From: CAVUNY01 sp963768585
GTDB lineage: Bacteria; Chloroflexota; Anaerolineae; Anaerolineales; Anaerolineaceae
Direction of reading: 5' to 3'
Length of the DNA: 64,000 nt
Assembly: GCA_963768585.1 (NCBI GenBank)
Contig: CAVYIF010000011.1
Span: forward strand, 62,001 to 126,000
Under the pieces are notes generated by a model. The model saw nothing but the letters and a program-made list of their open reading frames with translations, was not told the DNA's origin and did not search any database. Positions 1 through 8,087 of this stretch are shown here, piece after piece. The stretch's first letter is position 1; each line of letters starts with the position of its first letter. The position numbers and the translations under genes are program-made.

Positions 1-17
1 GATTTCTATGCCAGGTT

Positions 18-59
18 GCCGGTTGATTGGATGGCACAAACGCGATCCAATCAACCGGC
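18..59. terminator. Long perfect stem-loop at left edge
   Basis: Arms at 18-32 and 45-59 are perfectly complementary over 15 bp around a 12-nt loop. No gene is visible on either side up to position 305, so this is probably the terminator of a gene left of the window. There is no clear T-run after it. Confidence 0.5.
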
Positions 60-137
60 GGATCGATTGTTGGGTTAGGGGCAGGTCAGGATAGGACAAT
101 AAATTGGCTCTTTTGCCCCTCAACCCTCCCTACGCCC

Positions 138-164
138 GTAAGGGCGCACGCCGTGCGCCCTTAC
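138..164. repeat. REP-like palindrome (GGGCGCA type)
   Basis: A perfect 13-bp inverted repeat around one central base (138-150 and 152-164), with core GGGCGCACG. A related imperfect copy lies at 1524-1542, and a diverged GGTGCGC form flanks the RAYT transposase near 44 kb. It sits in the intergenic space left of the first gene. Confidence 0.55.
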
Positions 165-242
165 ACAAGACCGGTTTATAAGGATACTCTTATAGCCTGT
201 TAAGTCCTGGTTGGATTTAAGACAACTGTATTGACAACGAAT

Positions 243-274
243 TTGATCCGGCATTAAACAAGGTGCTGTATAAT
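243..274 (+). promoter_or_regulatory. Candidate sigma-70 promoter for the URO-D-like gene
   Basis: A perfect TATAAT lies at 269-274. TTGATC at 243-248 is a possible -35 but the spacing is long (20 nt). A perfect TTGACA at 231-236 is too far away. The start codon at 306 would leave a leader of about 25 nt that contains GGAG. Confidence 0.45.
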
Positions 275-305
275 CTGCTTGAGACCCCTGAATGGAGATT
301 CTTTG

Positions 306-1427
306 ATGACGATCACCCCCATCCGGCCCGCCTGGAAAGGCACCCTGTCTGGGCGAGAGCGCTTCGTGCGCCAGATGCACTACCAGCCCATCGACCGCAC
401 TTTCAACATGGAGTTCGGTTACTGGGACGAGAATTTTGAGCTGTGGCCGCTTTTCAAGGACAACGGCATCACCAACAATGCCGAGGCCGACCTGTTCTTC
501 AATTTTGACCCGATCCATGCCATCGGCGGCAACGTCTGGCTTTCGCCGGGCTTTGGCGACACCCTGGTCGAGACCCGCGAAAAAACCAAAGTCATGATGA
601 ACAACGACGGGCTGCTGGCGGAGGTGCCCCTGGATGGGCATGACACCATCCCGCATTACATCAAGGCAACCATCGTCACCCCCGACGATTGGAAAAAGGT
701 CAAGGCCGAGCGCTTCCGCCTGGACGACCCGGCCCGGGTGGTGAATATCCCGGCCCTGCAAAAACGCCACCCGGCCGTGCGCGACTACCCGCTGGGGGTC
801 AACTGCGGTTCGATGATCGGCAAGATCCGCGACATGCTTTCTTTCGAAGGCCTGGCGTACGCCGTATATGACTATCCCGAGATGGTCGAAGACATGGTCG
901 AAACCTGCTGCGTGATGGTCGAGCACTTTCTCGACCAGGTGCTGCCTTATTTTGAATTCGATTACGCCTCCGGCTGGGAGGACATCGCCTACAAAGGCGG
1001 GCCGATCGTTTCGGTCAAATTCTTTAAAAACGTGGTCATGCCGCGCTACAAACGCATCCACCACAAGCTGGCCCAGCACGGCATCGACCTGTGGTACATC
1101 GACTGCGACGGCGACGTGCGCCCGATCCTGCCGTATATGATGGAAGGCGGGGTCAACTGCCTGTTCCCGTTTGAGGTCAACTCCTGCACGCATCCCGCCG
1201 AACTGCTCAAGGAATACGGCAAAGACCTGCGCATCATGGGCGGTTTCGACAAGATCGAGCTGGGCAAGGGCCGGGACGCCATCCGGCGCTACATGGACAC
1301 CCTGGTGCCCCTGGTGGCGCGCGGTGGGTATATCCCCTTCTGCGATCACCGCTGCCCGCCCAACGTCGACCCGGACGATTACCTGTTCTACCTGGATCTA
1401 AAAGAACAGATGTTTGGCATGGCGTAA
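306..1427 (+). CDS. Uroporphyrinogen decarboxylase-like (URO-D fold) protein
   Basis: A 373-residue single-domain TIM barrel of the URO-D superfamily, which also contains corrinoid-linked methyltransferases of the MtaA/CmuA type. The C-terminal block (RGGYIPFCDHRCPPNVDPDDY) matches the URO-D-like proteins common in Chloroflexota and Planctomycetota rather than true HemE. ATG at 306 is preferred because GGAG sits 8 nt upstream; a TTG at 279 would add nine residues. The gene is followed by an acyltransferase-like gene and, further on, a second URO-D-like gene on the other strand. No heme genes are nearby, so a role in heme synthesis is unlikely. A methyl-transfer or demethylation role is possible but not shown. 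Confidence 0.85.
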   Translation: MTITPIRPAWKGTLSGRERFVRQMHYQPIDRTFNMEFGYWDENFELWPLFKDNGITNNAEADLFFNFDPIHAIGGNVWLSPGFGDTLVETREKTKVMMNNDGLLAEVPLDGHDTIPHYIKATIVTPDDWKKVKAERFRLDDPARVVNIPALQKRHPAVRDYPLGVNCGSMIGKIRDMLSFEGLAYAVYDYPEMVEDMVETCCVMVEHFLDQVLPYFEFDYASGWEDIAYKGGPIVSVKFFKNVVMPRYKRIHHKLAQHGIDLWYIDCDGDVRPILPYMMEGGVNCLFPFEVNSCTHPAELLKEYGKDLRIMGGFDKIELGKGRDAIRRYMDTLVPLVARGGYIPFCDHRCPPNVDPDDYLFYLDLKEQMFGMA

Positions 1428-1438
1428 ACCAAAGAATA

Positions 1439-1472
1439 TCAACCGCAGATTTTCGCGGATCAACGCGGATAT
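1439..1472. repeat. Dispersed microrepeat (CGCAGAT/CGCGGAT family)
   Basis: A 34-nt string of CGCAGAT and CGCGGAT-like units between genes. Related strings occur at 62562-62640 and 62973-63003. It has no coding potential of its own. Confidence 0.45.
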
Positions 1473-1523
1473 AGAAGAAAACTGCCTTATGCATGTTCGC
1501 GAGCCACATAAAATGACCAGGAA

Positions 1524-1542
1524 GGGCGCACGCCATGCGCCC
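1524..1542. repeat. REP-like hairpin
   Basis: GGGCGCA (1524-1530) and TGCGCCC (1536-1542) form a 7-bp stem with a 5-nt loop. The sequence resembles the perfect palindrome at 138-164. It lies just upstream of the acyltransferase-like gene. Confidence 0.45.
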
Positions 1543-1562
1543 CTACAAAAGATCGGGTGGGT

Positions 1563-2769
1563 ATGGACATTGAATTATTGAACGACGGACAATTACGCGC
1601 CTGGGGGGCGCGGCTGGATTTTCCCGCGGCGGCAATCGAGGTGCTGGCGAGTGTGGCGCAGACCGTGCGTGAGGATGAGGCGCTGCGCGCCATTTTTAGC
1701 GATTTTCACCGCCAGACCGCGCTCGAGGGGCGCTGGCACCGTGAATGGACGCCGCTGTCCTTCGACGCGCGCGTGCAGGCGGCCCTGGGCGAGCGCGCTT
1801 CGCTGTTCTACCTGCTGGCCTATATGGCGGCGCTGCCCTATGCCGAGCGCGAATACCGGCGGCGGGGGATCGGGATGGATATCTTCCAGGCCACGATGAG
1901 CGACCTGCGCATCTGGTTGTGCCACGAATTCGATTTGGACGGCCGGTGGACCTTCCGCCAGTTCAACTGGATCTGGCGCCACCTGAGCTGCGAGCTGTTC
2001 CGCCTGGGACGCATGCAGTACATGCTCAAACCCTTTGATGGGTCGGTGAGCGCTTACCGCAGCCGGGCCACGGCCGAAATCCGCCTGCTGGCGGGCCCGG
2101 AAATGCTGCTGCGCCCGGACGGGTATGCCCTGGGGGCGGGCCGCTCGCAGCCCAGGGATCCCTTTTACCAGGAGCGCCCGCAATCGATCGAGGAGACCTG
2201 GAGCCCGGCCTTTGAGGTCCGCCCGGAGGGCTGGTGGGGACACCCGGTTTCGCCCTACGGCAGCGTGATAAAAGATGCGCTGCTGCTGCCGCGCGCGGAC
2301 TGGGAACAGGTCTTACAGCAGGGGAACACCGTGCTGGATACTGCATATCCCGCGCAGCGATCCTTTTACCCTGGAGATCTGCCGGGATTTGCTGCGCCAG
2401 GCGTTTGAATTTTTCCAGCAGCAGGCGCCTGAGCGCCCGTTTAAAGCCGCCTACTGCCATACCTGGTTCTTTACCCCCCAACTGCAGCACATCCTGCCGC
2501 CCGAAAGCAACATCGTGCGCTTCCAGCGCGAATTCTATCTATACCCCTTCCCGGGCACGCCGGGCTTCCTGTGGGATTACGTCTTTGGCGAAAAAGTGCG
2601 TTCCATGTCGGGTGCGCCGCGCGACACCTCCTTACGCCGCTCGGTGCTCGATTGGTTGGCGGACGGCGGCGAACTGTTCGACCTGGCGGGGGTCATGTTC
2701 CACGGCCCGCGGGAATGGGGCAGCCAGCCCTATATGACCCATTGGGACCGGGCCTCAAAAGCGGGGTGA
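1563..2769 (+). CDS. Two-domain GNAT-like acyltransferase, frameshifted
   Basis: A two-domain protein of about 401 residues if one extra base is removed. The first frame (to 2408) carries an N-terminal helical domain. The second frame (ending 2769) carries a GNAT-like C-terminal domain with the typical order HIP...CR.LL.QA..FF...CHTWFF...ILPPESNI..FQREF. The frames join cleanly at 2340: dropping one base of GATACTG gives VLDLHIP, the expected family motif. The joined length fits the NAT_N/GNAT_C architecture I recall from actinobacterial and chloroflexotal proteins. Acceptor and donor are unknown. ATG 1563 is chosen; GTG 1557 is an alternative. The ribosome binding site is weak. The clean junction suggests an assembly indel rather than a dead gene. 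Confidence 0.7.
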
Positions 2770-2804
2770 TCTCTTAAGTCGGGTTATGCTTCGGAGCCGG
2801 TTGA

Positions 2805-3275
2805 TCACTGGAAGGCGGGATGGTTTTTTAATTTTACGACCAGCTGCTCGATCTCAGCCTCGGGAACGATCCATTTTTTCAGCCCCAGAAAACGGGTGAG
2901 CGCCGTGCGCATGTCCAGGTGGCGCATGACGGTGTGCATCCCGGGGCGCATTTCCGGCGGACGCGGCAAAACCCAGAAATGAATGTGCTTTACCCCGTCG
3001 CCAAAGGAACAAACGTAAATTTTGGCCGGGTTCAGCACATCGCTCAGCGCGCGGCAGGTTTGCTGCAGGGTGGGCCCCAGCGAGAGCGCCTCCTGTGGGG
3101 TAAGTTCGGCGATGTGTTCGCAGTGGCGTTTGAGCTTAACGATCAAGAAGCCTTTCCAAACTACCGGGGGCTGGATGCTGTCGACATGCCAGGCCTCGTT
3201 TTCGTAGATCACCCCACCCGGCGAGGGGGTCTTTCCGGAGAGGATGTTGCAAGACATGCAGCCGTTTTTGAGCAA
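2805..3275 (-). CDS. HIT-family protein with altered third histidine
   Basis: A 156-residue histidine-triad-like protein, a family of nucleotide hydrolases and transferases. An N-terminal CxxC (Cys6, Cys9) matches the zinc pair of many HIT proteins. The triad region reads KHIHFWVLPR: His97 and His99 (the usual nucleophile) are present, but the third histidine is replaced by Trp101. The third position also varies in GalT (Gln), so activity may persist. The start is TTG at 3275, supported by GGAGGAG directly upstream; ATG seven codons in has no such site. The gene converges with the acyltransferase-like gene. Substrate unknown. Confidence 0.75.
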   Translation of the reverse strand: MLKNGCMSCNILSGKTPSPGGVIYENEAWHVDSIQPPVVWKGFLIVKLKRHCEHIAELTPQEALSLGPTLQQTCRALSDVLNPAKIYVCSFGDGVKHIHFWVLPRPPEMRPGMHTVMRHLDMRTALTRFLGLKKWIVPEAEIEQLVVKLKNHPAFQ

Positions 3276-3296
3276 AACTCCTCCATTTTGAATGAA

Positions 3297-3330
3297 TCAC
3301 CACAAAGGTCACAAAGAATCACGAAGAAAC
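3297..3330. repeat. Dispersed microrepeat (CACAAAG/CACGAAG family)
   Basis: A run of CACAAAG and CACGAAG-like units upstream of the HIT gene. Close relatives lie at 37691-37723 and 54468-54498. All three are intergenic. Confidence 0.45.
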
Positions 3331-3375
3331 CGATTCAGATGCTAAATTTGCAGGCCGCATGGATCACCGGGGTGA

Positions 3376-4533
3376 TTAATCTCCGAGTTCAAGGCAGCGC
3401 TGGCGGTAGTACAGGTAGTTCTCGTAGGGCACCTCTTCCGGCACGCCGTGGTCGCAAGTCGGAATGTAGCCGCCGCGGGCGCGCATCACCGGCAGGATGC
3501 GCTCCAGGTGGGCGTCGATCTCCGCCCGGCTGCGGGCCAGCACGCGCTTGTCGATCCCGCCGAAGATGGCAATTTGGGGAAACTGGCGGCCGATTTCGAC
3601 CACATCGCAGCCGGCGGCGACCTCGCTGGGGCTGAAGATATCCAGGCCGATGGCCTCAATATACAGCGGCAGCACGGGCACGGCGAAGCCGTCAGTATCC
3701 AGCTGCACGTAAAGATGGCGGTGGGGGTCGATCTGGCGGGCCTTCAGGTTAGCGATGACCTGCTGGTAGTAGGGAAAGAGGAATTCCTTGATCATGCGCG
3801 GCGAGATCAGCGGCCCGTGGTTGTAGCAGATATCCTCGCCGAAGAAGATTTCGTCGATGGTCACAAACTGCTGGTGGCGGGCGATGACCGCGTCGGCCAA
3901 TGCCAGCCAGGCCTGCATCATATGGTGGATCAGGGCAGGCTGGTCGTGAAAAGCGTATAAAAGCGCCTCCGGCCCCATCAGGCTGCGCAGGTACATATAA
4001 CCGCCGATCAGGTTCTGGGTGATGATCACCCCCTGGGCGGCGGCCCGGCGGGCCAGCGCCATGCGCTCCTCCAGACCGGTGTAGCGCCGGGGGTTGGCCG
4101 GGTCGAGGCGCCACAGGACGTCTTCCTGCCAGGTGCGCTCGTCTTTGACCGGGTGGTCGAGGTAGGTGGGCATAAAGCCGTCGCGCCGGTTTTTAAAATA
4201 GAGCACCTGGCGCCCGGCATAATCCTGCTCGACCTCATATTCTCCGCGATCTTCCAGCACCCTGACCTGGTAGGCGGGTTCGAAAGCGGCTTCGGTCCAG
4301 CCGATCTGCCCCAGGCTGTAATGGCCCGGGGGGTCGTAGTGGAACAAATCCGCCATGGGAAGTTCCTGCGGCATGCCCTGTTCCTTCCAGGCATCCAGGC
4401 AGTAAAAGCCAAACTCGCGCCGGAAGAGGGGCAGGCCCGGGGTGCGGGCGTATACCGCGCGCAGTTTGCGGGCCGGTTCGATCATGCGTGCATCCGGAAC
4501 CAGGGCATGGATTCCGTCGAAGTTGTCGTCCAA
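3376..4533 (-). CDS. Uroporphyrinogen decarboxylase-like protein
   Basis: A 385-residue URO-D superfamily barrel, related to the protein at 306-1427. It ends with the family block RGGYIPTCDHGVPEEVPYEN. The start is TTG at 4533 (LDDNFDG), preceded by AAAGGAG at 4541-4547 with 7 nt between. An ATG at 4629 in the same frame would overlap the divergent neighbour's start and add 32 unconserved residues. It is transcribed away from the EEP phosphatase gene with a shared 95-nt promoter region. The reaction is unknown; relatives are often annotated as methyltransferase MtaA/CmuA-like. Confidence 0.82.
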   Translation of the reverse strand: MDDNFDGIHALVPDARMIEPARKLRAVYARTPGLPLFRREFGFYCLDAWKEQGMPQELPMADLFHYDPPGHYSLGQIGWTEAAFEPAYQVRVLEDRGEYEVEQDYAGRQVLYFKNRRDGFMPTYLDHPVKDERTWQEDVLWRLDPANPRRYTGLEERMALARRAAAQGVIITQNLIGGYMYLRSLMGPEALLYAFHDQPALIHHMMQAWLALADAVIARHQQFVTIDEIFFGEDICYNHGPLISPRMIKEFLFPYYQQVIANLKARQIDPHRHLYVQLDTDGFAVPVLPLYIEAIGLDIFSPSEVAAGCDVVEIGRQFPQIAIFGGIDKRVLARSRAEIDAHLERILPVMRARGGYIPTCDHGVPEEVPYENYLYYRQRCLELGD

Positions 4534-4557
4534 TGGGTGTCTCCTTTGGATGAGTCT

Positions 4558-4586
4558 AGCATAGGAGCCAGGTTTCGGGGATACAA
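4558..4586 (-). promoter_or_regulatory. Candidate promoter for minus-strand URO-D gene
   Basis: Read on the minus strand, TTGTAT (4586-4581) and TATGCT (4563-4558) are separated by exactly 17 nt. The Shine-Dalgarno at 4547-4541 and the TTG start at 4533 follow at natural distances. Confidence 0.5.
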
Positions 4587-4628
4587 TATGGATTGGTCTG
4601 AAAATCACTTTAAGTGTGAGGTATTCCA

Positions 4629-5423
4629 ATGCCTCGCGTTAGGAATTTTATGCGCATCCTGACATGCAACGTACGGTACTCTGCGGCTAAAGATGGCGAG
4701 AACCACTGGAATCTGCGTAAAGAATTGTGTTTGGCGGTGGTCCGCCAGCAGGCGGCGGATCTGATCTGCTGCCAGGAGATGAGCGCCGAGCAGCAGCAGG
4801 CTTTTGCTGCGGGTCTGCCGGGATATGCCTGGTTTGGTATGGTCGATAAACCCGAAAACGACACGCCGGTGGACAGCATTTTCTACCGGCGCGAGCGCTT
4901 CCGAACGATTTCCGCCGGCGGTTACTGGCTCTCGGAAACCCCGCACATCCCCGGTTCGCGTTCCTGGGAAAGCTCTGTCGTGCGCCTGTGCAACTGGCTC
5001 TGCCTGGAAGACGGCACCAGCGGTCGAAAATTTCGCCTGGCCAACACCCATCTGGACCACATCAGCCAACCGGCGCGGGAAAACCAGATGCGTTTAATCC
5101 TGGAGGATTCGGCGGCTTACGATGCGGATTTCCCGCAAATCATCACCGGAGATTTGAACTGCAATGCGTCCAACGCAGTCATCGCCGCCGTTTTAAAGGC
5201 GGGCTGGGTGGATACCTACCAGGCAGTGCACGGCATTCTGGATCCCGGCAATACCTTTCATGGCTTCCAGGGTCCGGCGACCACCAGTCAGGATGGGAAA
5301 ATCGACTGGATTTTCGTGCGCGGCGCTTTAAAGACCAGCTCTGCAGAGATTATTACCACCCATGACCAGGGTAGATACCCTTCGGATCATTATTTTGTCT
5401 CAGCGGATGTGGGGTTTGCTTAA
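4629..5423 (+). CDS. Endonuclease/exonuclease/phosphatase (EEP) family protein
   Basis: A 264-residue EEP-fold hydrolase with all the family's metal and catalytic motifs. These are Asn14 (TCNVR), Glu50 (CCQEM), His141 (NTHLDH), Asp175/Asn177 (TGDLNCN), Asp226 (KIDWIF) and the Asp253-His254 pair (PSDHY). The family hydrolyses phosphodiesters in nucleic acids, inositol phosphates or lipids. There is no signal peptide, so a cytoplasmic role is likely. ATG 4629 is supported by GTGAGG about 8 nt upstream. It converges with the ferric-reductase operon across a strong hairpin. The substrate cannot be assigned. Confidence 0.85.
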   Translation: MPRVRNFMRILTCNVRYSAAKDGENHWNLRKELCLAVVRQQAADLICCQEMSAEQQQAFAAGLPGYAWFGMVDKPENDTPVDSIFYRRERFRTISAGGYWLSETPHIPGSRSWESSVVRLCNWLCLEDGTSGRKFRLANTHLDHISQPARENQMRLILEDSAAYDADFPQIITGDLNCNASNAVIAAVLKAGWVDTYQAVHGILDPGNTFHGFQGPATTSQDGKIDWIFVRGALKTSSAEIITTHDQGRYPSDHYFVSADVGFA

Positions 5424-5429
5424 TACTAC

Positions 5430-5468
5430 GTATGTTTTCGATGGGTCACAGACCCATCGAAAACATAC
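5430..5468. terminator. Bidirectional terminator, 18-bp perfect stem
   Basis: Arms 5430-5447 and 5451-5468 pair perfectly over 18 bp with a 3-nt loop (ACA). The hairpin sits between the convergent ends of the EEP gene (5423) and the ferric-reductase-like gene (5479). The arm contains a TTTTCG block shared with the hairpin at 52412. Confidence 0.75.
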
Positions 5469-5478
5469 AAAAAGTGGT

Positions 5479-6270
5479 TTATTTGTAGATCGGGCGCATG
5501 TGTTTATGGGCAGACTGGTTTTGTGCCAAGCGGGCTGCCCTTTTTTGATCCATCCGTTTTTGCAGCATCAGGCCGGCCCAGTAAACCGTCAGGAAGACCA
5601 CCGAGAGCACGGTCAGCGCGTACATCAGCCTCACCACCGGCAGTGGGCCGTCTGTGCCGGCCAGCAGGCCGTGCACCGCGGCGCCCAAAAAGCCGAGCAG
5701 GCTGAAGACATGAATCACGCGGAAGGCCTTCTGGCCGATGCGGTCGCGAATGTAAAAGGTTACCGTCACCAGCAGGGTAACATACATGCTCAGGATGCCG
5801 ATCGCCACCCATACCGGGCGGTAGGTTGACAGGAGCGGCACCAGGACCTGGCCCACGGAATAGGGCAGGTATTTGTCAAAGAGCAGCATCAGCATGTGCA
5901 GACCCAAAAAGCCAATCCCCAGCAGCGAAATGTACTGGTGAAAGTCATAAGTATACGAGCCGTGCAGTTTTCCTTCCAAGACCCGGCTGGACACGGCCAG
6001 CCCCCATACGGTGGAAAGCCACAGCAGCAGGTAAGCGACCAGCCCGGCGGCGCGGGTGACATACCAGGTGACCTGGGTGGTATTGGTCGCCAGGAGCCAG
6101 CTCAGGATTGAACCTACCTCGGAGAGGGTCGAGTTGTTTACCAAAACGGCTGCCAGGTAGCCGACAATTAACGCTCCGCCCAGCACAAGGATCGAGACGG
6201 CGATTACCGCGCTCCACCACAAACCGGGGCGCGCGGATTTCCAACTAGAAAGCTTCTGCATAAGTCCCAT
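5479..6270 (-). CDS. Ferric-reductase-like transmembrane protein
   Basis: A 263-residue integral membrane protein with about six hydrophobic helices, fitting the heme-binding ferric reductase-like domain that carries electrons across the membrane. Histidines in helices (DFHQYISLL, GLHMLML, RVIHVFSLLG, AVHGLLAG) are candidate heme ligands. There is no flavodoxin-reductase tail. The start is ATG 6270 with AGGAG 8 nt upstream, which overlaps the end of apbE by 26 nt. It is the last gene of a minus-strand operon with apbE and two small anchored proteins. Together they suggest transfer of electrons to an extracytoplasmic flavoprotein. No flavinylation substrate is visible in the operon. Confidence 0.8.
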   Translation of the reverse strand: MGLMQKLSSWKSARPGLWWSAVIAVSILVLGGALIVGYLAAVLVNNSTLSEVGSILSWLLATNTTQVTWYVTRAAGLVAYLLLWLSTVWGLAVSSRVLEGKLHGSYTYDFHQYISLLGIGFLGLHMLMLLFDKYLPYSVGQVLVPLLSTYRPVWVAIGILSMYVTLLVTVTFYIRDRIGQKAFRVIHVFSLLGFLGAAVHGLLAGTDGPLPVVRLMYALTVLSVVFLTVYWAGLMLQKRMDQKRAARLAQNQSAHKHMRPIYK

Positions 6271-7195
6271 ATAAGTACTCCTTACTATTTTCCGAACCCC
6301 ATAAACTGCCGTGCAAATCGACGGCGATAAATGCATTTTTTGGATAACGGGTGATAAACTGCTGCGAACCTTCCCGACCGGCGATCAGCAGCGCCTTGGC
6401 CAGCACTTCTGCCTTGGCGGCCGTATCGGTGATGACCGTGACACTGGCCCATTGGGTTTGAGCCGGTTCCCCGGTGCGCGGGTCGATCAGGTGGTGTTTT
6501 TCGGTTTTGCCCTGCTTCCAGCGGCGCTTAATAATGGAAGATGTGGCCACCGCGCCAGGGCCGACGGTAAGTACAGCCAGGTCATGCCTGGGGTCAAACG
6601 GGTTCTCCAACCCGACCTGCCAGCCGGTTTCATCATCGGGCCGGCCGCAGGCAAACTGGTCCCCGCCGGCGTTGACCGCGCAGGCTGCGGCGTAGCGGTT
6701 GAGCAGGTGGGCCGCCTGTTCGGCAATCCAACCTTTGGCGATGCCACCCAGGTCGATGCGCATGCCGGGCGGCAGGCGCACGGCCAGCCGGTCGGCCGCG
6801 AATTCCACGGCGCTAAAAACGGGGTGCGCATCCTGCCGACCGGCAAAGGCGGTTTTTACCGGGTTGTTCCCAGCCTGCACGCGTTCGATGCTGCGGTCAT
6901 ATCCAGCCTGTTCCAGCCAGTGCAGCACCGAGGGATCAAACAGCCCATCCGTTTCCTGGTGATAGCGTACTGCCAGGCGCAGGACCGCGTACATCTCGGG
7001 CGAAACGTCAAACCAGCTCCCGGCCGAACGGTTGAGAGCCGAAAGTTCGCTGTGTTCCGAGAAGCGGGTGAAGCGCCTTTCGTGCTCGCGAACCAGCGCT
7101 TCCACCTGGCGGAAGCCGGCATTGACCGCTGCCAGACTGCCTTCGGCGCCTGCCAGGATGGTGGTGCTCATCGCGGAAAACGAATGGTATTCCAC
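6245..7195 (-). CDS. apbE: FAD:protein FMN transferase (ApbE)
   Basis: A 316-residue ApbE protein, which moves FMN from FAD to threonine in target proteins outside the cytoplasm. Conserved blocks are visible in order: ERRFTRFSEHSELSALN, the DLGGIAKGWIAE segment, VNAGGDQFACG and HHLIDPRTGEP. There is no clear signal peptide, and the start is a GTG at 7195, 3 nt after the stop of the upstream small gene. The ATG at codon 9 is an alternative. It overlaps the downstream ferric-reductase-like gene, so the two are translationally coupled. The pairing matches known flavin-based extracytosolic electron transfer loci. Confidence 0.9.
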   Translation of the reverse strand: MEYHSFSAMSTTILAGAEGSLAAVNAGFRQVEALVREHERRFTRFSEHSELSALNRSAGSWFDVSPEMYAVLRLAVRYHQETDGLFDPSVLHWLEQAGYDRSIERVQAGNNPVKTAFAGRQDAHPVFSAVEFAADRLAVRLPPGMRIDLGGIAKGWIAEQAAHLLNRYAAACAVNAGGDQFACGRPDDETGWQVGLENPFDPRHDLAVLTVGPGAVATSSIIKRRWKQGKTEKHHLIDPRTGEPAQTQWASVTVITDTAAKAEVLAKALLIAGREGSQQFITRYPKNAFIAVDLHGSLWGSENSKEYLYGTYAEAF

Positions 7196-7198
7196 CGT

Positions 7199-7477
7199 TC
7201 AGGAACCCCGGGTGCGGAAGAGCGGTTGGACGAAATTGAACGAGGGCTGCTGCTGGGGCAAGGGCTGCAAGCTTTGCGGGCTGCCGATGGGTGGTAAAGG
7301 GGCCAATGTGGGCAGCGGGGCAACCTGGACGTCATTGCTGGCTGTGTTGGTATTGGTGGTGTCTGCTACCGGTTTCCCGGAATGTCCCAATACGGCCCAG
7401 CCGAAGAAAAAGGCGCCCAGGCTGGCAGCGGTAATCCAGGCTTTGAGAAATGAACGAAATGACTTGTTTTTCATCAT
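7199..7477 (-). CDS. Small anchored proline/glutamine-rich protein
   Basis: A 92-residue protein of unknown function. Residues about 10-30 form one hydrophobic segment (AWITAASLGAFFFGWAVLG) after a basic N-terminus, so it is probably membrane-anchored with the rest outside. The remainder is rich in Pro, Gln and Thr (APLPTLAPLPPIG) and shows no FMN-attachment motif of the SGAT or DGxTxAT kind. It lies between the coiled-coil gene and apbE with 3- and 23-nt gaps, so it is part of the same operon. It could be a scaffold for the redox complex. Confidence 0.65.
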   Translation of the reverse strand: MMKNKSFRSFLKAWITAASLGAFFFGWAVLGHSGKPVADTTNTNTASNDVQVAPLPTLAPLPPIGSPQSLQPLPQQQPSFNFVQPLFRTRGS

Positions 7478-7500
7478 ATGCCTTGTGTTTTTGGGAATGG

Positions 7501-7896
7501 TCAGTCGCCAAAGCGGCGCGGGACTGAGATTTGGCCGTTCGGGCCAATCCGAATAAGGCCGATTTGCTGCAGCTGCTGGAGCAGGGACTGCAGCTCTTGA
7601 ACTTGCGTTTGGGCATTATTTAACTGCTGCTGGTACTGCTGCTCGCGCTGCTGGTACTGCTGTTCTCGCTGCTGATACTGCTTAATCAGGTTCTGCAGCT
7701 GTTGAACCTGGCTTGAGCCGGTGCTGGCGGATACTTCAACCACACCGGAAGCGTTGTTGGCGCTGACGGAAGTGGGGGAGGCCGAAACCGGTATACTGTT
7801 GGGGTTAAAGAACGCATTGGTTCCCACCAGGACCATAGCGATTGCAATTACAAAGGTTGTCAGAAACGCGGCTAGTAACGCGGGTTTTCTTTTCAT
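7501..7896 (-). CDS. Anchored coiled-coil protein with YQQREQQ repeats
   Basis: A 131-residue protein. A basic start (MKRKPALLA) and one hydrophobic segment (about 8-30) suggest a signal anchor. A Ser/Ala-rich linker follows, then a glutamine-rich heptad region (about 62-110) with near-perfect YQQREQQ repeats that should form a parallel coiled coil. The C-terminus ends IGPNGQISVPRRFGD. It is the first gene of the ferric-reductase/apbE operon. Function is unknown; assembly or spacing of the redox partners is a guess. The repeats make this a likely site of length variation. Confidence 0.7.
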   Translation of the reverse strand: MKRKPALLAAFLTTFVIAIAMVLVGTNAFFNPNSIPVSASPTSVSANNASGVVEVSASTGSSQVQQLQNLIKQYQQREQQYQQREQQYQQQLNNAQTQVQELQSLLQQLQQIGLIRIGPNGQISVPRRFGD

Positions 7897-7981
7897 TAGT
7901 TATCATCCTTTATGGGTGAAATTTATCAACAAATTAAATCTTAATGGATGAAGATGACGGAAAGATGAAAAAGATGAAAAA

Positions 7982-8015
7982 AAGGATGATTAGTTTCGCG
8001 AAACTAATCATCCTT
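7982..8015. terminator. 34-nt perfect palindrome, likely terminator
   Basis: Arms 7982-7998 and 7999-8015 pair perfectly over 17 bp with centre CGCG. It lies between the 3' end of the minus-strand aldo/keto reductase gene (8088) and the start of the redox operon (7896), so it would separate the two transcripts. Confidence 0.65.
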
Positions 8016-8087
8016 CTGGTCGGTCAGGGGAAAAGCCGGTGCTAAATTTTCGCCAGCATGGCGCCATATTAATATTCTGGGGAAGAT

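Noticed and set aside
120..1349. 409-codon open frame on the minus strand opposite the first URO-D-like gene
   Set aside because: It is the mirror frame of a GC-rich conserved gene, its translation has no family pattern, and the plus-strand protein is clearly real.
7590..7700. Possible microsatellite or CRISPR-like array (CTGCTGG repeats)
   Set aside because: The repeats encode the regular YQQREQQ heptads of the coiled-coil protein; no spacers.
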